A stretch of 64,000 nucleotides of DNA from Ptiloglossa arizonensis (Eukaryota > Arthropoda > Insecta > Hymenoptera > Colletidae): the NCBI RefSeq assembly GCF_051014685.1, contig NW_027478896.1, positions 62,001 to 126,000 on the forward strand, read 5' to 3'. Under the pieces are notes generated by a model. It saw only the letters and a program-made list of their open reading frames with translations. It was not told where the DNA came from and did no database searches. Every line of letters starts with the position of its first letter. Position 1 is the stretch's first letter. The position numbers and the translations under genes are program-made. Of the stretch, positions 36,600 through 50,492 are shown piece by piece.

Positions 36600-39400
36600 A
36601 GCAAAAGTGCGAAAAATTTTTCGCCTTCTCAACCATTTCTTGGCTTCAAACTCCCATACCTCGCGAACGGATTGACCTAACCCAAAAATTCCTATTGCTT
36701 CTGAAAGTCGAAACTCGCCCGATTACAAAGGTATGTGTATTTTTTCCCTAGGCCATTCTGGTTAAGCGTTTGGAGCAGCAGAAGTGCGAAAAATTTTTCG
36801 CCTTCTCAACCATTTCTTGGCTTCAAACTCCCATACCTCGCGAACGGATTGACCTAACCCAAAAATTCCTATTGCTTCTGAAAGTCGAAACTCGCCCGAT
36901 TACAGCGGTATGTGTATTTTTACCCTAGGCCATTCTGGTTAAGCGTTTGGAGCAGCAGAATTGCGAAAAATTTTTTGTCTTCTCAACCATTTCTTGGCTT
37001 CAAACTCCCATATCTCGCGAACGGATTGACCTAACCCAAAAATTCCTATTGCTTCTGAAAGTCGAAACTCGCCCGATTACAACGGTATGTGTGTTTTTTC
37101 CCTAGGCCATTCTTCTTAAGCGTTTGGAGCAGCAGAATTGCGTAAAATTTTTGCCTTCTCAACCATTTCTTGGCTTCAAACTTCCATATCTCGCGAACGG
37201 ATTGACCTAACCCAAAAATTCCTATTGCTTCTGAAAGTCGAAACTCGCCCGATTACAGCGGTATGTGTATTTTTACCCTAGGCCATTCTGGTTAAGCGTT
37301 TGGAGCAGCAGAATTGCGAAAAATTTTTTGCCTTCTCAACCATTTCTTGGCTTCAAACTCCCATATCTCGCGAACGGATTGACCTAACCCAAAAATTCCT
37401 ATTGCTTCTGAAAGTCGAGACTCGCCCGATTACAGCGGTATGTGTATTTTTACCCTAGGCCATTCTGGTTAAGCGTTTGGAGCAGCAGAATTGCGAAAAA
37501 TTTTTTGCCTTCTCAACCATTTCTTGGCTTCAAACTCCCATATCTCGCGAACGGATTGACCTAACCCAAAAATTCCTATTGCTTCTGAAAGTCGAAATTC
37601 GCCCGATTACAACGGTATGTGTATTTTTTCCCTAGGCCATTCTGGTTAAGCGTTTGGAGCAGCAGAAGTGCGAAAAATTTGTTGTCTTCTCAACCCTTTC
37701 TTAGCTTCAAACTCCCATATCTCGCGAACGGATTGACCTAACCCAAAAATTCCAATTGCATCTGAAAGTAGAAACTCGCCCGATTACAACGGTATGTGTA
37801 TTTTTACCCTAGGCCATTCTGGTTAAGCGTTTGGAGCAGCAGAATTGCGAAAAATTTTTTGCCTTCTCAACCATTTCTTGGCTTCAAACTCCCATATCTC
37901 GCGAACGGATTGACCTAACCCAAAAATTCCTATTGCTTCTGAAAGTCGAAACTCGCCCGATTACAGCGGTATGTGTATTTTTACCCTAGGCCATTCTGGT
38001 TAAGCGTTTGGAGCAGCAGAATTGCGAAAAATTTTTTGCCTTCTCAACCATTTCTTGGCTTCAAACTCCCATATCTCGCGAACGGATTGACCTAACCCAA
38101 AAATTCCTATTGCTTCTGAAAGTCGAAATTCGCCCGATTACAACGGTATGTGTATTTTTTCCCTAGGCCATTCTGGTTAAGCGTTTGGAGCAGCAGAAGT
38201 GCGAAAAATTTGTTGTCTTCTCAACCCTTTCTTAGCTTCAAACTCCCATATCTCGCGAACGGATTGACCTAACCCAAAAATTCCAATTGCATCTGAAAGT
38301 AGAAACTCGTCCGATTACAACAGTATGTGTATTTTTTCCCTAGGCCATTCTTGTTAAGCGTTTGGAGCAGCAGAATTGCGAAAAATTTTTTGCCATCTCA
38401 ACCATTTCTTGGCTTCAAACTCCCATATCTCGCGAACGGATTGACCTAACCCAAAAATTCCTATTGCTGCTGAAAGTCGAAACTCGCCCGATTACAGCGG
38501 TATGTGTATTTTTGCCCTAGGCCATTCTGGTTAAGCGTTTGGAGCAGCAGAAGTGCGAAAAATTTGTTGTCTTCTCAACCATTTCTTAGCTTCAAACTCC
38601 CATATCTCGCGAACGGATTGACCTAACCCAAAAATTCCTATTGCTTCTGAAATTCGAAACTCGCCCGATTACAGCGGTATGTGTATTTTTACCCTAGGCC
38701 ATTCTGGTTAAGCGTTTGGAGCAGCAGAATTGCGAAAAATTTTTTGCCTTCTCAACCATTTCTTGGCTTCAAACTCCCATATCTCGCGAACGGATTGACC
38801 TAACCCAAAAATTCCTATTGCTTCTGAAAGTCGAAACTCGCCCGATTACAACGGTATGTGTATTTTTTCCGTAGGCCATTCTGGTTAAGCGTTTGGAGCA
38901 GCAGAAGTGCGAAAAATTTTTCGCCTTCTCAACCATTTCTTGGCTTCAAACTCCCATACCTCGCGAACGGATTGACCTAACCCAAAAATTCCTATTGCTT
39001 CTGAAAGTCGAAACTCGCCCGATTACAAAGGTATGTGTATTTTTTCCCTAGGCCATTCTGGTTAAGCGTTTGGAGCAGCAGAAGTGCGAAAAATTTTTCG
39101 CCTTCTCAACCATTTCTTGGCTTCAAACTCCCATACCTCGCGAACGGATTGACCTAACCCAAAAATTCCTATTGCTTCTGAAAGTCGAAACTCGCCCGAT
39201 TACAACGGTATGTGTATTTTTTCCCTAGGCCATTCTGGTTAAGCGTTTGGAGCAGCAGAAGTGCGAAAAATTTGTTGTCCTCTCAACCCTTTCTTAGATT
39301 CAAACTCCCATATCTCGCGAACGGATTGACCTAACCCAAAAATTCCAATTGCATCTGAAAGTAGAAACTCGCCCGATTACAACGGTATGTGTATTTTTTC
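36600..39400 (+). repeat. 13-monomer-spaced copies (2300 bp)
   Basis: ACAAAGGTATG at 36725 and 39025 and the surrounding monomers (about 36600-36900 and 38900-39200) agree at 2300 bp, 13 monomers minus 1 bp. The missing T in GCGTAAAATTTTTGCC near 37150 accounts for the base. The stretch between repeats the 33.7-36.2 kb classes. 39220-39400 resembles 3850-4000 and 11830-12000 (CTTAGATTCAAAC). Confidence 0.75.
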
Positions 39401-40119
39401 CCTAGGCCATTCTTGTTAAGCGTTTGGAGCAGCAGAACTGCGAAAAATTTTTCGCCTTCTCAACCATTTCTTAGCTTCAAACTCCCATATCTCGCGAACG
39501 GATTGACCTAACCCAAAAATTCCCGTAGCGTCTGAAAATGGAAACTCGCCCGATTACAACGGTATGTGTATTTTTTCTCTAGGCCATTCTTGTTAAGCGT
39601 TTGGAGCAGCAGAATTGCGAAAAATTTTTCGCCTTCTCAACCATTTCTTGGCTTCAAACTCCCATACCTCGCGAACGGATTGACCTATCCCAAAAATTCC
39701 TATTGCTTCTGAAAGTCGAAACTCGCCCGATTACAACGGTATGTGTATTTTTTCCCTAGGCCATTCTGGTTAAGCGTTTGGAGCAGCAGAAGTGCGAAAA
39801 ATTTGTTGTCCTCTCAACCCTTTCTTAGCTTCAAACTCCCATATCTCGCGAACGGATTGACCTAACCCAAAAATTCCAATTGCATCTGAAAGTAGAAACT
39901 CGCCCGATTACAACGGTATGTGTATTTTTTCCCTAGGCCATTCTTGTTAAGCGTTTGGAGCAGCAGAATTGCGAAAAATTTTTTGCCTTCTCAACCATTT
40001 CTTGGCTTCAAACTCCCATATCTCGCGAACGGATTGACCTAACCCAAAAATTCCTATTGCTTCTGAAAGTCGAAACTTGCCCGATTACAGCGGTATGTGT
40101 ATTTTTACCCTAGGCCATT

Positions 40120-42050
40120 CTGGTTAAGCGTTTGGAGCAGCAGAATTGCGAAAAATTTTTTGCCTTCTCAACCATTTCTTGGCTTCAAACTGCCATATCT
40201 CGCGAACGGATTGACCTTACCCAAAAATTCCTGTAGCGTCTGAAAGTATAAACTCGCCCGATTACAACGGTATGTGTATTTTTTCCCTAGGCCATTCTGG
40301 TTAAGCGTTTGCAGCAGCAGAAGTGCGAAAAATTTGTTGTCTTCTCAACCATTTCTTAGCTTCAAACTTCCATATCTCGCAAACGGATTGACCTAACCCA
40401 AAAATTCCTGTTGCTTCTGAAAGTAGAAACTCGCCCGATTACAACGGTATGTGTATTTTTTCCCTAGGCCATTCTGGTTAAGCGTTTGGAGCAGCAGAAT
40501 TGCGAAAAATTTTTTGCCTTCTCAACCATTTCTTAGCTTCAACGTCCCATATCTCGCGAACGGATTGACCTAACCCAAAAATTCCTGTTTCATCTGAAAG
40601 TAGAAACTCGCCCGATTACAACGGTATGTGTATTTTTTCCCTAGGCCATTCTGGTTAAGCGTTTGGAGCAGCATAATTTCGAAAAATTTGTTGTCTTCTC
40701 AACCATTTCTTAGCGTCAAACTCCCATATCTCGCGAACGGATTGAACTAACCCAAAAATTCCTGTTGCATCTGAAAGTAGAAACTCGCCCGATTACAACG
40801 GTATGTGTATTTTTTCCCTAGGCCATTCTGGTTAAGCGTATGGAGCAGCAGAATTGCGAAAAATTATTTGCCTTCTCAACCATTCCTTGGCTTTAAACTC
40901 CCATATCTCGCGAACGGATTGACCTAACTCAAAAATTCCTGTTGCGTCTGAAAGTAGAAACTCGCCCGATTACAACGGTATGTGTATTTTTTCCCTAGGC
41001 CATTCTGGTTAAGCGTTTGGAGCAGCAGAAGTGCGAAAAATTTGTTGTCTTCTCAACCATTTCTTAGCTTCAAACTCCCATATCTCGCGAACGGATTGAC
41101 CTAACCCAAAAATTCCTGTTGCATCTGAAAGTAGAAACTCGCCCGATTACAACGGTATGTGTATTTTTTCCCTAGGCCATTCTGGTTAAGCGTTTGGAGC
41201 AGCAGAAGTGCGAAAAATTTGTGGTCTTCTCAACCATTTCTTAGCTTCAAACTCCCATATCTCGCGAACGGATTGACCTAACCCAAAAATTCCTATTGCT
41301 TCTGAAAGTCGAAACTCGCCCGATTACAGCGGTATGTGTATTTTTACCCTAGGCCATTCTGGTTAAGCGTTTGGAGCAGCAGAATTGCGAAAAATTTTTT
41401 GCCTTCTCAACCATTTCTTGGCTTCAAACTGCCATATCTCGCGAACGGATTGACCTTACCCAAAAATTCCTGTAGCGTCTGAAAGTATAAACTCGCCCGA
41501 TTACAACGGTATGTGTATTTTTTCCCTAGGCCATTCTGGTTAAGCGTTTGCAGCAGCAGAAGTGCGAAAAATTTGTTGTCTTCTCAACCATTTCTTAGCT
41601 TCAAACTCCCATATCTCGCGAACGGATTGACCTAACCCAAAAATTCCTGTTGCATCTGAAAGTAGAAACTCGCCCGATTACAACGGTATGTGTATTTTTT
41701 CCCTAGGCCATTCTGGTTAAGCGTTTGGAGCAGCAGAATTGCGAAAAATTTTTTGCCTTCTCAACCATTTCTTAGCTTCAACGTCCCATATCTCGCGAAC
41801 GGATTGACCTAACCCAAAAATTCCTGTTTCATCTGAAAGTAGAAACTCGCCCGATTACAACGGTATGTGTATTTTTTCCCTAGGCCATTCTGGTTAAGCG
41901 TTTGGAGCAGCAGAATTTCGAAAAATTTGTTGTCTTCTCAACCATTTCTTAGCGTCAAACTCCCATATCTCGCGAACGGATTGAACTAACCCAAAAATTC
42001 CTGTTGCATCTGAAAGTAGAAACTCGCCCGATTACAACGGTATGTGTATT
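40120..42050 (+). repeat. 7-monomer duplication (1239 bp) of the AAACTGCC block
   Basis: ACTGCCAT lies at 40189 and 41428. The same markers follow each: GTATAAACTCG, TTTGCAGCAGCAG (40308 and 41547), CAACGTCCC (about 40547 and 41786) and AATTTCGAAAA. The first copy alone has CTCGCAAACGG and GCATAATTTCG, as single-base differences. The block is the downstream relative of 17.8-18.6 kb. Confidence 0.83.
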
Positions 42051-42079
42051 TTTTCCCTAGGCCATTCTGGTTAAGCGTT

Positions 42080-45000
42080 TGGAGCAGCAGAATTGCGAAA
42101 AATTTTTTGCCTTCTCAACCATTTCTTAGCTTCAAACTCCCATATCTCGCGAACGGATTGACCTAACCCAAAAATTCCTGTTGCATCTGAAAGTAGAAAC
42201 TCGCCCGATTACAACGGTATGTGTATTTTTTCCCTAGGCCATTCTGGTTAAGCGTTTGGAGCAGCAGAATTGCGAAAAATTTTTTGCCTTCTCAACCATT
42301 TCTTAGCTTCAAACTCCCATATCTCGCGAACGGATTGACCTAACTCAAAAATTCCTGTTGCATCTGAAAGTAGAACCTCGCCCGATTACAACGGTATGTG
42401 TATTTTTTCCCTAGGCCATTCTGGTTAAGCGTATGGAGCAGCAGAATTTCGCAAAATTTGTTGTCTTCTCAACCATTTCTTAGCGTCAAACTCCCATATC
42501 TCGCGAACGGATTGACCTAACCCAAAAATTCCTGTTGCATCTGAAAGTAGAAACTCGCCCGATTACAACGGTATGTGTATTTTTTCCCTAGGCCATTCTG
42601 GTTAAGCGTTTGGAGCAGCAGAATTGCGAAAAATTTTTTGCCTTCTCAACCATTCCTTGGCTTCAAACTCCCAAATCTCGCGAACGGATTGACCTAACTC
42701 AAAAATTCCTGTTGCGTCTGAAAGTAGAAACTCGCCCGATTACAGCGGTATGTGTATTTTTACCCTAGGCCATTCTTGTTAAGCGTTTGGAGCAGCAGAA
42801 CTGCGAAAAATTTTTCGCCTTCTCAACCATTTCTTGGCTTCAAACTCCCATATCTCGCGAACGGATTGACCTAACCCAAAAATTCCTGTAGCGTCTGAAA
42901 ATGGAAACTCGCCCGATTACAACGGTATGTGTATTTTTTCCCTAGGCCATTCTTGTTAAGCGTTTGGAGCAGCAGAATTGCGAAAAATTTTTCGCCTTCT
43001 CAACCATTTCTTGGCTTCAAACTCCCATACCTCGCGAACGGATTGACCTAACCCAAAAATTCCTATTGCTTCTGAAAGTCGAAACTCGCCCGATTACAAC
43101 GGTATGTGTATTTTTTCCCTAGGCCATTCTGGTTAAGCGTTTGGAGCAGCAGAAGTGCGAAAAATTTGTTGTCCTCTCAACCCTTTCTTAGCTTCAAACT
43201 CCCATATCTCGCGAACGGATTGACCTAACCCAAAAATTCCAATTGCACCTGAAAGTAGAAACTCGCCCGATTACAACGGTATGTGTATTTTTTCCATAGG
43301 CCATTCTTGTTAAGCGTTTGGAGCAGCAGAATTGCGAAAAATTTTTCGCCTTCTCAACCATTTCTTGGCTTCAAACTCCCATACCTCGCGAACGGATTGA
43401 CCTAACCCAAAAATTCCTGTAGCGTCTGAAAGTAGAAACTCGCCCGATAACAACGGTATGTGTATTTTTTCCCTAGGCCATTCTGGTTAAGCGTTTGGAG
43501 CAGCAGAATTGCGAAAAATTTTTTGCCTTCTCAACCTTTTCTTGGCTTCAAACTCCCATATCTCGCGAACGGATTGACCTATCCCAAAAATTCCTATTGC
43601 ATCTGAAAGTAGAAACTCGCCCGATTACAACGGTATGTGTATTTTTTCCCTAGGCCATTCTGGTTAAGCGTTTGGAGCAGCAGAAGTGCGAAAAATTTGT
43701 TGTCTTCTCAACCATTTCTTAGCATCAAACTCCCATATCTCGCGAACGGATTGACCTAACCCAAAAATTCCTGTTGCATCTGAAAGTAGAAACTCGCCCG
43801 ATTACAACGGTATGTGTATTTTTTCCCTAGGCCATTCTGGTTAAGCGTTTGGAGCAGCAGAATTGCGAAAAATTTTTTGCCTTCTCAACCATTTCTTAGC
43901 TTCAAACTCCCATATCTCGCGAACGGATTGACCTAACCCAAAAATTCCAATTGCATCTGAAAGTAGAAACTCGCCCGATTACAACGGTATGTGTATTTTT
44001 TCCCTAGGCCATTCTTGTTAAGCGTTTGGAGCAGCAGAATTGCGAAAAATTTTTTGCCTTCTCAACCATTTCTTGGCTTCAAACTCCCATATCTCGCGAA
44101 CGGATTGACCTAACCCAAAAATTCCTATTGCTTCTGAGAGTCGAAACTCGCCCGATTACAGCGGTATGTGTATTTTTACCCTAGGCCATTCTGGTTAAGC
44201 GTTTGGAGCAGCAGAATTGCGAAAAATTTGTTGCCTTCTCAACCTTTTCTTGGCTTCAAACTCCCATATCTCGCGAACGGATTGACCTATCCCAAAAATT
44301 CCAATTGCATCTGAAAGTAGAAACTCGCCCGATTACAACGGTATGTGTATTTTTTCCCTAGGCCATTCTGGTTAAGCGTTTGGAGCAGCAGAAGTGCGAA
44401 AAATTTGTTGTCTTCTCAACCATTTCTTAGCTTCAAACTCCCATATCTCGCGAACGGATTGACCTAACCCAAAAATTCCTGTTGCATCTGAAAGTAGAAA
44501 CTCGCCCGATTACAACGGTATGTGTATTTTTTCCCTAGGCCATTCTGGTTAAGCGTTTGGAGCAGCAGAATTGCGAAAAATTTTTTGCCTTCTCAACCAT
44601 TTCTTAGCTTCAAACTCCCATATCTCGCGAACGGATTGACCTAACCCAAAAATTCCTGTTGCATCTGAAAGTAGAAACTCGCCCGATTACAACGGTATGT
44701 GTATTTTTTCCCTAGGCCATTCTGGTTAAGCGTTTGGAGCAGCAGAATTGCGAAAAATTTGTTGCCTTCTCAACCATTTCTTAGCTTCAAACTCCCATAT
44801 CTCGCGAACGGATTGACCTAACCCAAAAATTCCTGTTGCATCTGAAAGTAGAACCTCGCCCGATTACAACGGTATGTGTATTTTTTCCCTAGGCCATTCT
44901 GGTTAAGCGTTTGGAGCAGCAGAATTTCGCAAAATTTGTTGTCTTCTCAACCATTTCATAGCGTCAAACTCCCATATCTCGCGAACGGATTGACCTAACC

Positions 45001-45498
45001 CAAAAATTCCTGTTGCATCTGAAAGTAGAAACTCGCCCGATTTCAACGGTATGTGTATTTTTTCCCTAGGCCATTCTGGTTAAGCGTTTGGAGCAGCAGA
45101 ATTGCGAAAAATTTTTTGCCTTCTCAACCATTCCTTGGCTTCAAACTCCCAAATCTCGCGAACGGATTGACCTAACTCAAAAATTCCTGTTGCGTCTGAA
45201 AGTAGAAACTCGCCCGATTACAGCGGTATGTGTATTTTTACCCTAGGCCATTCTTGTTAAGCGTTTGGAGCAGCAGAATTGCGAAAAATTTTTCGCCTTC
45301 TCAACCATTTCTTGGCTTCAAACTCCCATATCTCGCGAACGGATTGACCTAACCCAAAAATTCCTGTAGCGTCTGAAAATGGAAACTCGCCCGATTACAA
45401 CGGTGTGTGTATTTTTTCCCTAGGCCATTCTTGTTAAGCGTTTGGAGCAGCAGAATTGCGAAAAATTTTTCGCCTTCTCAACCATTTCTTGGCTTCAA
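42080..45498 (+). repeat. 14-monomer-spaced duplication (2478 bp)
   Basis: 42080-43020 recurs at 44558-45498, anchored by TTTCGCAAAATTTG (42447 and 44925) and CCCAAATC (42670 and 45148). Copies differ by isolated bases, such as GAACTGC against GAATTGC and GGTATGTG against GGTGTGTG. The middle (43290-44540) holds the CCCGATAAC module at 43443 and two monomers with ACCTTTTCTTGG plus CTATCCC. Confidence 0.78.
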
Positions 45499-47173
45499 AC
45501 TCCCATATCTCGCGAACGGATTGACCTAACCCAAAAATTCCTATTGCTTCTGAGAGTCGAAACTCGCCCGATTACAGCGGTATGTGTATTTTTACCCTAG
45601 GCCATTCTGGTTAAGCGTTTGGAGCAGCAGAATTGCGAAAAATTTTTTGCCTTCTCAACCATTTCTTGGCTTCAAACTCCCATATCTCGCGAACGGATTG
45701 ACCTTACCCAAAAATTCCGGTAGCGTCTGAAAGTATAAACTCGCCCGACTACAACGGTATGTGTATTTTTTCCCTAGGCCATTCTGGTTAAGCGTTTGGA
45801 GCAGCAGAATTGCGAAAAATTTTTTGCCTTCTCAACCATTTCTTGGATTCAAGCTCCCATATCTCGCGAACGGATTGACCTAACCCAAAAATTCCAATTG
45901 CATCTGAAAGTAGAAACTCGCCCGATTACAACGGTATGTGTATTTTTTCCCTAGGCCATTCTGGTTAAGCGTATGGAGAAGCAGAATTGCGAAAAATTTT
46001 TTGCCTTCTCAACCATTTCTTAGCTTCAAACTCCCATATCTCGCGAACGGATTGACCTAACCCAAAAATTCCTGTTGCATCTGAAAGTAGAAACTCGCCC
46101 GATTACAACGGTATGTGTATTTTTTCCCTAGGCCATTCTGGTTAAGCGTTTGGAGCAGCAGAATTGCGAAAAATTTTTTGCCTTCTCAACCATTCCTTGG
46201 CTTCAAACTCCCAAATCTCGCGAACGGATTGACCTAACTCAAAAATTCCTGATGCGTCTGAAAGTAGAAACTCGCCCGATTACAGCGGTATGTGTATTTT
46301 TACCCTAGGCCATTCTTGTTAAGCGTTTGGAGCAGCAGAATTGCGAAAAATTTTTCGCCTTCTCAACCATTTCTTGGCTTCAAACTCCCATATCTCGCGA
46401 ACGGATTGACCTAACCCAAAAATTCCTGTAGCGTCTGAAAATGGAAACTCGCCCGATTACAACGGTGTGTGTATTTTTTCCCTAGGCCATTCTTGTTAAG
46501 CGTTTGGAGCAGCAGAATTGCGAAAAATTTTTCGCCTTCTCAACCATTTCTTGGCTTCAAACTCCCATATCTCGCGAACGGATTGACCTAACCCAAAAAT
46601 TCCTATTGCTTCTGAGAGTCGAAACTCGCCCGATTACAGCGGTATGTGTATTTTTACCCTAGGCCATTCTGGTTAAGCGTTTGGAGCAGCAGAATTGCGA
46701 AAAATTTTTTGCCTTCTCAACCATTTCTTGGCTTCAAACTCCCATATCTCGCGAACGGATTGACCTTACCCAAAAATTCCTGTAGCGTCTGAAAGTATAA
46801 ACTCGCCCGACTACAACGGTATGTGTATTTTTTCCCTAGGCCATTCTGGTTAAGCGTTTGGAGCAGCAGAATTGCGAAAAATTTTTTGCCTTCTCAACCA
46901 TTTCTTGGATTCAAGCTCCCATATCTCGCGAACGGATTGACCTAACCCAAAAATTCCAATTGCATCTGAAAGTAGAAACTCGCCCGATTACAACGGTATG
47001 TGTATTTTTTCCCTAGGCCATTCTGGTTAAGCGTATGGAGAAGCAGAATTGCGAAAAATTTTTTGCCTTCTCAACCATTTCTTAGCTTCAAACTCCCATA
47101 TCTCGCGAACGGATTGACCTAACCCAAAAATTCCTGTTGCATCTGAAAGTAGAAACTCGCCCGATTACAACGG
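45050..47173 (+). repeat. Tandem 6-monomer duplication (2 x 1062 bp)
   Basis: GCCCGACTAC occurs at 45743 and 46805. GTATGGAGAAGCAG follows at about 45970 and 47032, and CTTGGATTCAAGC at about 45843 and 46905. All are 1062 bp apart. Only isolated base differences are visible, such as CCGGTAGCG against CCTGTAGCG and GTTGCG against GATGCG. CCCAAATC monomers sit at 45148 and 46210 and again at 47626. Confidence 0.87.
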
Positions 47174-48440
47174 TATGTGTATTTTTTCCCTAGGCCATTC
47201 TGGTTAAGCGTTTGGAGCAGCAGAATTGCGAAAAATTTGTTGCCTTCTCAACCATTTCTTAGCTTCAAACTCCCATATCTCGCGAACGGATTGACCTAAC
47301 CCAAAAATTCCTGTTGCATCTGAAAGTAGAACCTCGCCCGATTACAACGGTATGTGTATTTTTTCCCTAGGCCATTCTGGTTAAGCGTTTGGAGCAGCAG
47401 AATTTCGAAAAATTTGGTGTCTTCTCAACCATTTCTTAGCGTCAAACTCCCATATTTCGCGAACGGATTGACCTAACCCAAAAATTCCTGTTGCATCTGA
47501 AAGTAGAAACTCGCCCGATTACAACGGTATGTGTATTTTTTCCCTAGGCCATTCTGGTTAAGCGTTTGGAGCAGCAGAATTGCGAAAAATTTTTTGCCTT
47601 CTCAACCATTCCTTGGCTTCAAACTCCCAAATCTCGCGAACGGATTGACCTAACTCAAAAATTCCTGTTTCGTCTGAAAGTAGAAACTCGCCCGATTACA
47701 GCGGTATGTGTATTTTTACCCTAGGCCATTCTTGTTAAGCGTTTGGAGCAGCAGAATTGCGAAAAATTTTTCGCCTTCTCAACCATTTCTTGGCTTCAAA
47801 CTCCCATATCTCGCGAACGGATTGACCTAACCCAAAAATTCCTGTAGCGTCTGAAAATGGAAACTCGCCCGATTACAACGGTATGTGTATTTTTTCCCTA
47901 GGCCATTCTTGTTAAGCGTTTGGAGCAGCAGAATTGCGAAAAATTTTTCGCCTTCTCAACCATTTCTTGGCTTCAAACTCCCATACCTCGCGAACGGATT
48001 GACCTAACCCAAAAATTCCTATTGCTTCTGAAAGTCGAAACTCGCCCGATTACAACGGTATGTGTATTTTTTCCCTAGGCCATTCTGGTTAAGCGTTTGG
48101 AGCAGCAGAAGTGCGAAAAATTTGTTGTCTTCTCAACCCTTTCTTAGCTTCAAACTCCCATATCTCGCGAACGGATTGACCTAACCCAAAAATTCCTGTT
48201 GCATCTGAAAGTAGAACCTCGCCCGATTACAACGGTATGTGTATTTTTTCCCTAGGCCATTCTGGTTAAGCGTTTGGAGCAGCAGAATTTCGAAAAATTT
48301 GTTGTCTTCTCAACCATTTCTTAGCGTCAAACTCCCATATTTCGCGAACGGATTGACCTAACCCAAAAATTCCTGTTGCATCTGAAAGTAGAAACTCGCC
48401 CGATTACAACGGTATGTGTATTTTTTCCCTAGGCCATTCT
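47174..48440 (+). repeat. Satellite monomers between the 6-mer and 9-mer blocks
   Basis: Seven monomers in the order already seen at 42.3-43.2 kb: GAACCTCGCC, GAATTTCG, CCCAAATC (47626), the GTAGCGTCTGAAAATGG type and the TATTGCTTCTGAAAGTCG type. CCCATATTTCGCG occurs twice, near 47450 and 48340, 885 bp (five monomers) apart. This indicates a further local duplication of the GAATTTCG monomer. Confidence 0.65.
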
Positions 48441-50492
48441 GGTTAAGCGTTTGGAGCAGCAGCAGTGCGAAAAATTTGTTGTCTTCTCAACCCTTTCTTA
48501 GCTTCAAACTCCCATATCTCGCGAACGGATTGACCTAACTCAAAAATTCCAATTGCATCTGAAAGTAGAAACTCGCCCGATTACAACGGTATGTTTATTT
48601 TTTCCCTAGGCTATTCTTGTTAAGCGTTTGGAGCAGCAGAATTGCGAAAAAATTTTTGCCTTCTCAACCATTTCTTGGCTTCAAACTCCCATATCTCGCG
48701 AACGGATTGAACTAACCCAAAAATTCCTATTGCTTCTGAAAGTCGAAACTCGCCCGATTACAGCGGTATGTGTATTTTTACCCTAGGCCAATCTGGTTAA
48801 GCGTTTGGAGCAGCAGAATTGCGAAAAATTTTTTGCCTTCTCAACCATTTCTTGGCTTCAAACTCCCATATCTCGCGAACGGATTGACCTAACCCAAAAA
48901 TTCCTGAAGCGTCTGAAAGTAGAAACTCGCCCGATTACAACGGTATGTGTATTTTTTCCCTAGGCCATTCTGGTTAAGCGTTTGGAGCAGCAGAATTGCG
49001 AAAAATTTTTTGCCTTCTCAACCATTTCTTGGCTTCAAACTCCCATATCTCGCGAACTGATTGACCTAACCCAAAAATTCCTATTGCTTCTGAAAGTCGA
49101 AACTCGCCCGATTACAGCGGTATGTGTATTTTTACCCTAGGCCATTCTGGTTAAGCGTTTGGTGCAGCAGAATTGCGAAAAATTTTTTGCCTTCTCAACC
49201 ATTTCTTGGCTTCAAACTCCCTTATCTCGCGAACGGATTGACCTAACCCAAAAATTCCTGTAGCGTCTGAAAGTAGAAACTCGCCCGATTACAACGGTAT
49301 GTGTATTCTTTCCCTAGGCCATTCTGGTTAAGCGTTTGGAGCAGCAGAATTGCGAAAAATTTTTTGCCTTCTCATCCATTTCTTGGCTCAAACTCCCATA
49401 TCTCGCGAACGGATTGACCTAACCCAAAAATTCCAATTGCATCTGAAAGTAGAAACTCGCCCGATTACAACGGTATGTGTATTTTTTTCCTAGGCCATTC
49501 TGGTTAAGCGTTTGGAGCAGCAGAAGTGCGAAAAATTTGTTGTCTTCTCAACCATTTCTTAGCTTCAAACTCCCATATCTCGCGAACGGATTGACCTAAC
49601 CCAAAAATTCCTGTTGCATCTGAAAGTAGAAACTCGCCCGATTACAGCGGTATGTGTATTTTTTCCCTAGGCCATTCTGGTTAAGCGTTTGGAGCAGCAG
49701 AAGTGCGAAAAATTTGTTGTCTTCTCAACCATTTCTTAGCTTCAAACTCCCATATCTCGCGAACGGATTGACCTAACCCAAAAATTCCTGTTGCATCTGA
49801 AAGTAGAAACTCGCCCGATTACAACGGTATGTGTATTTTTACCCTAGGCCATTCTTGTTAAGCGTTTGGAGCAGCAGAATTGCTAAAAATTTTTCGTCTT
49901 CTCAACCATTTCTTGGCTTCAAACTCCCATACCTCGCGAACGGATTGACCTAACCCAAAAATTCCTATTGCTTCTGAAAGTCGAAACTCGCCCGATTACA
50001 ACGGTATGTGTATTTTTTCCCTAGGCCATTCTGGTTAAGCGTTTGGAGCAGCAGAAGTGCGAAAAATTTGTTGTCTTCTCAACCCTTTCTTAGCTTCAAA
50101 CTCCCATATCTCGCGAACGGATTGACCTAACCCAAAAATTCCAATTGCATCTGAAAGTAGAAACTCGCCCGATTACAACGGTATGTTTATTTTTTCCCTA
50201 GGCTATTCTTGTTAAGCGTTTGGAGCAGCAGAATTGCGAAAAAATTTTTGCCTTCTCAACCATTTCTTGGCTTCAAACTCCCATATCTCGCGAACGGATT
50301 GAACTAACCTAAAAATTCCTATTGCTTCTGAAAGTCGAAACTCGCCCGATTACAGCGGTATGTGTATTTTTACCCTAGGCCAATCTGGTTAAGCGTTTGG
50401 AGCAGCAGAATTGCGAAAAATTTTTTGCCTTCTCAACCATTTCTTGGCTTCAAACTCCCATATCTCGCGAACGGATTGACCTAACCCAAAAA
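48440..50492 (+). repeat. 9-monomer-spaced duplication (1592 bp)
   Basis: 48440-48900 recurs at 50032-50492. Shared markers are GTATGTTTATTTT (48590 and 50182), CTAGGCTATTC, GATTGAACTAACC and GGCCAATCTGG. The offset is 9 monomers minus 1 bp because CTTGGCTTCAAAC has become CTTGGCTCAAAC at 49385. That is the first of five 176-bp monomers of this type. Confidence 0.8.
49385..49394 (+). repeat. 176-bp monomer subfamily (first of five)
   Basis: GGCTCAAACT, one T shorter than the usual GGCTTCAAACT, occurs at 49385, 54868, 56814, 57521 and 58405 and nowhere else that I noticed. The deletion arose once and spread between 49 and 58.5 kb. It moves with the 4-mer and 5-mer duplications (spacings 707 and 884 bp). 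A third of the net length loss over the window may come from this family. Confidence 0.82.
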
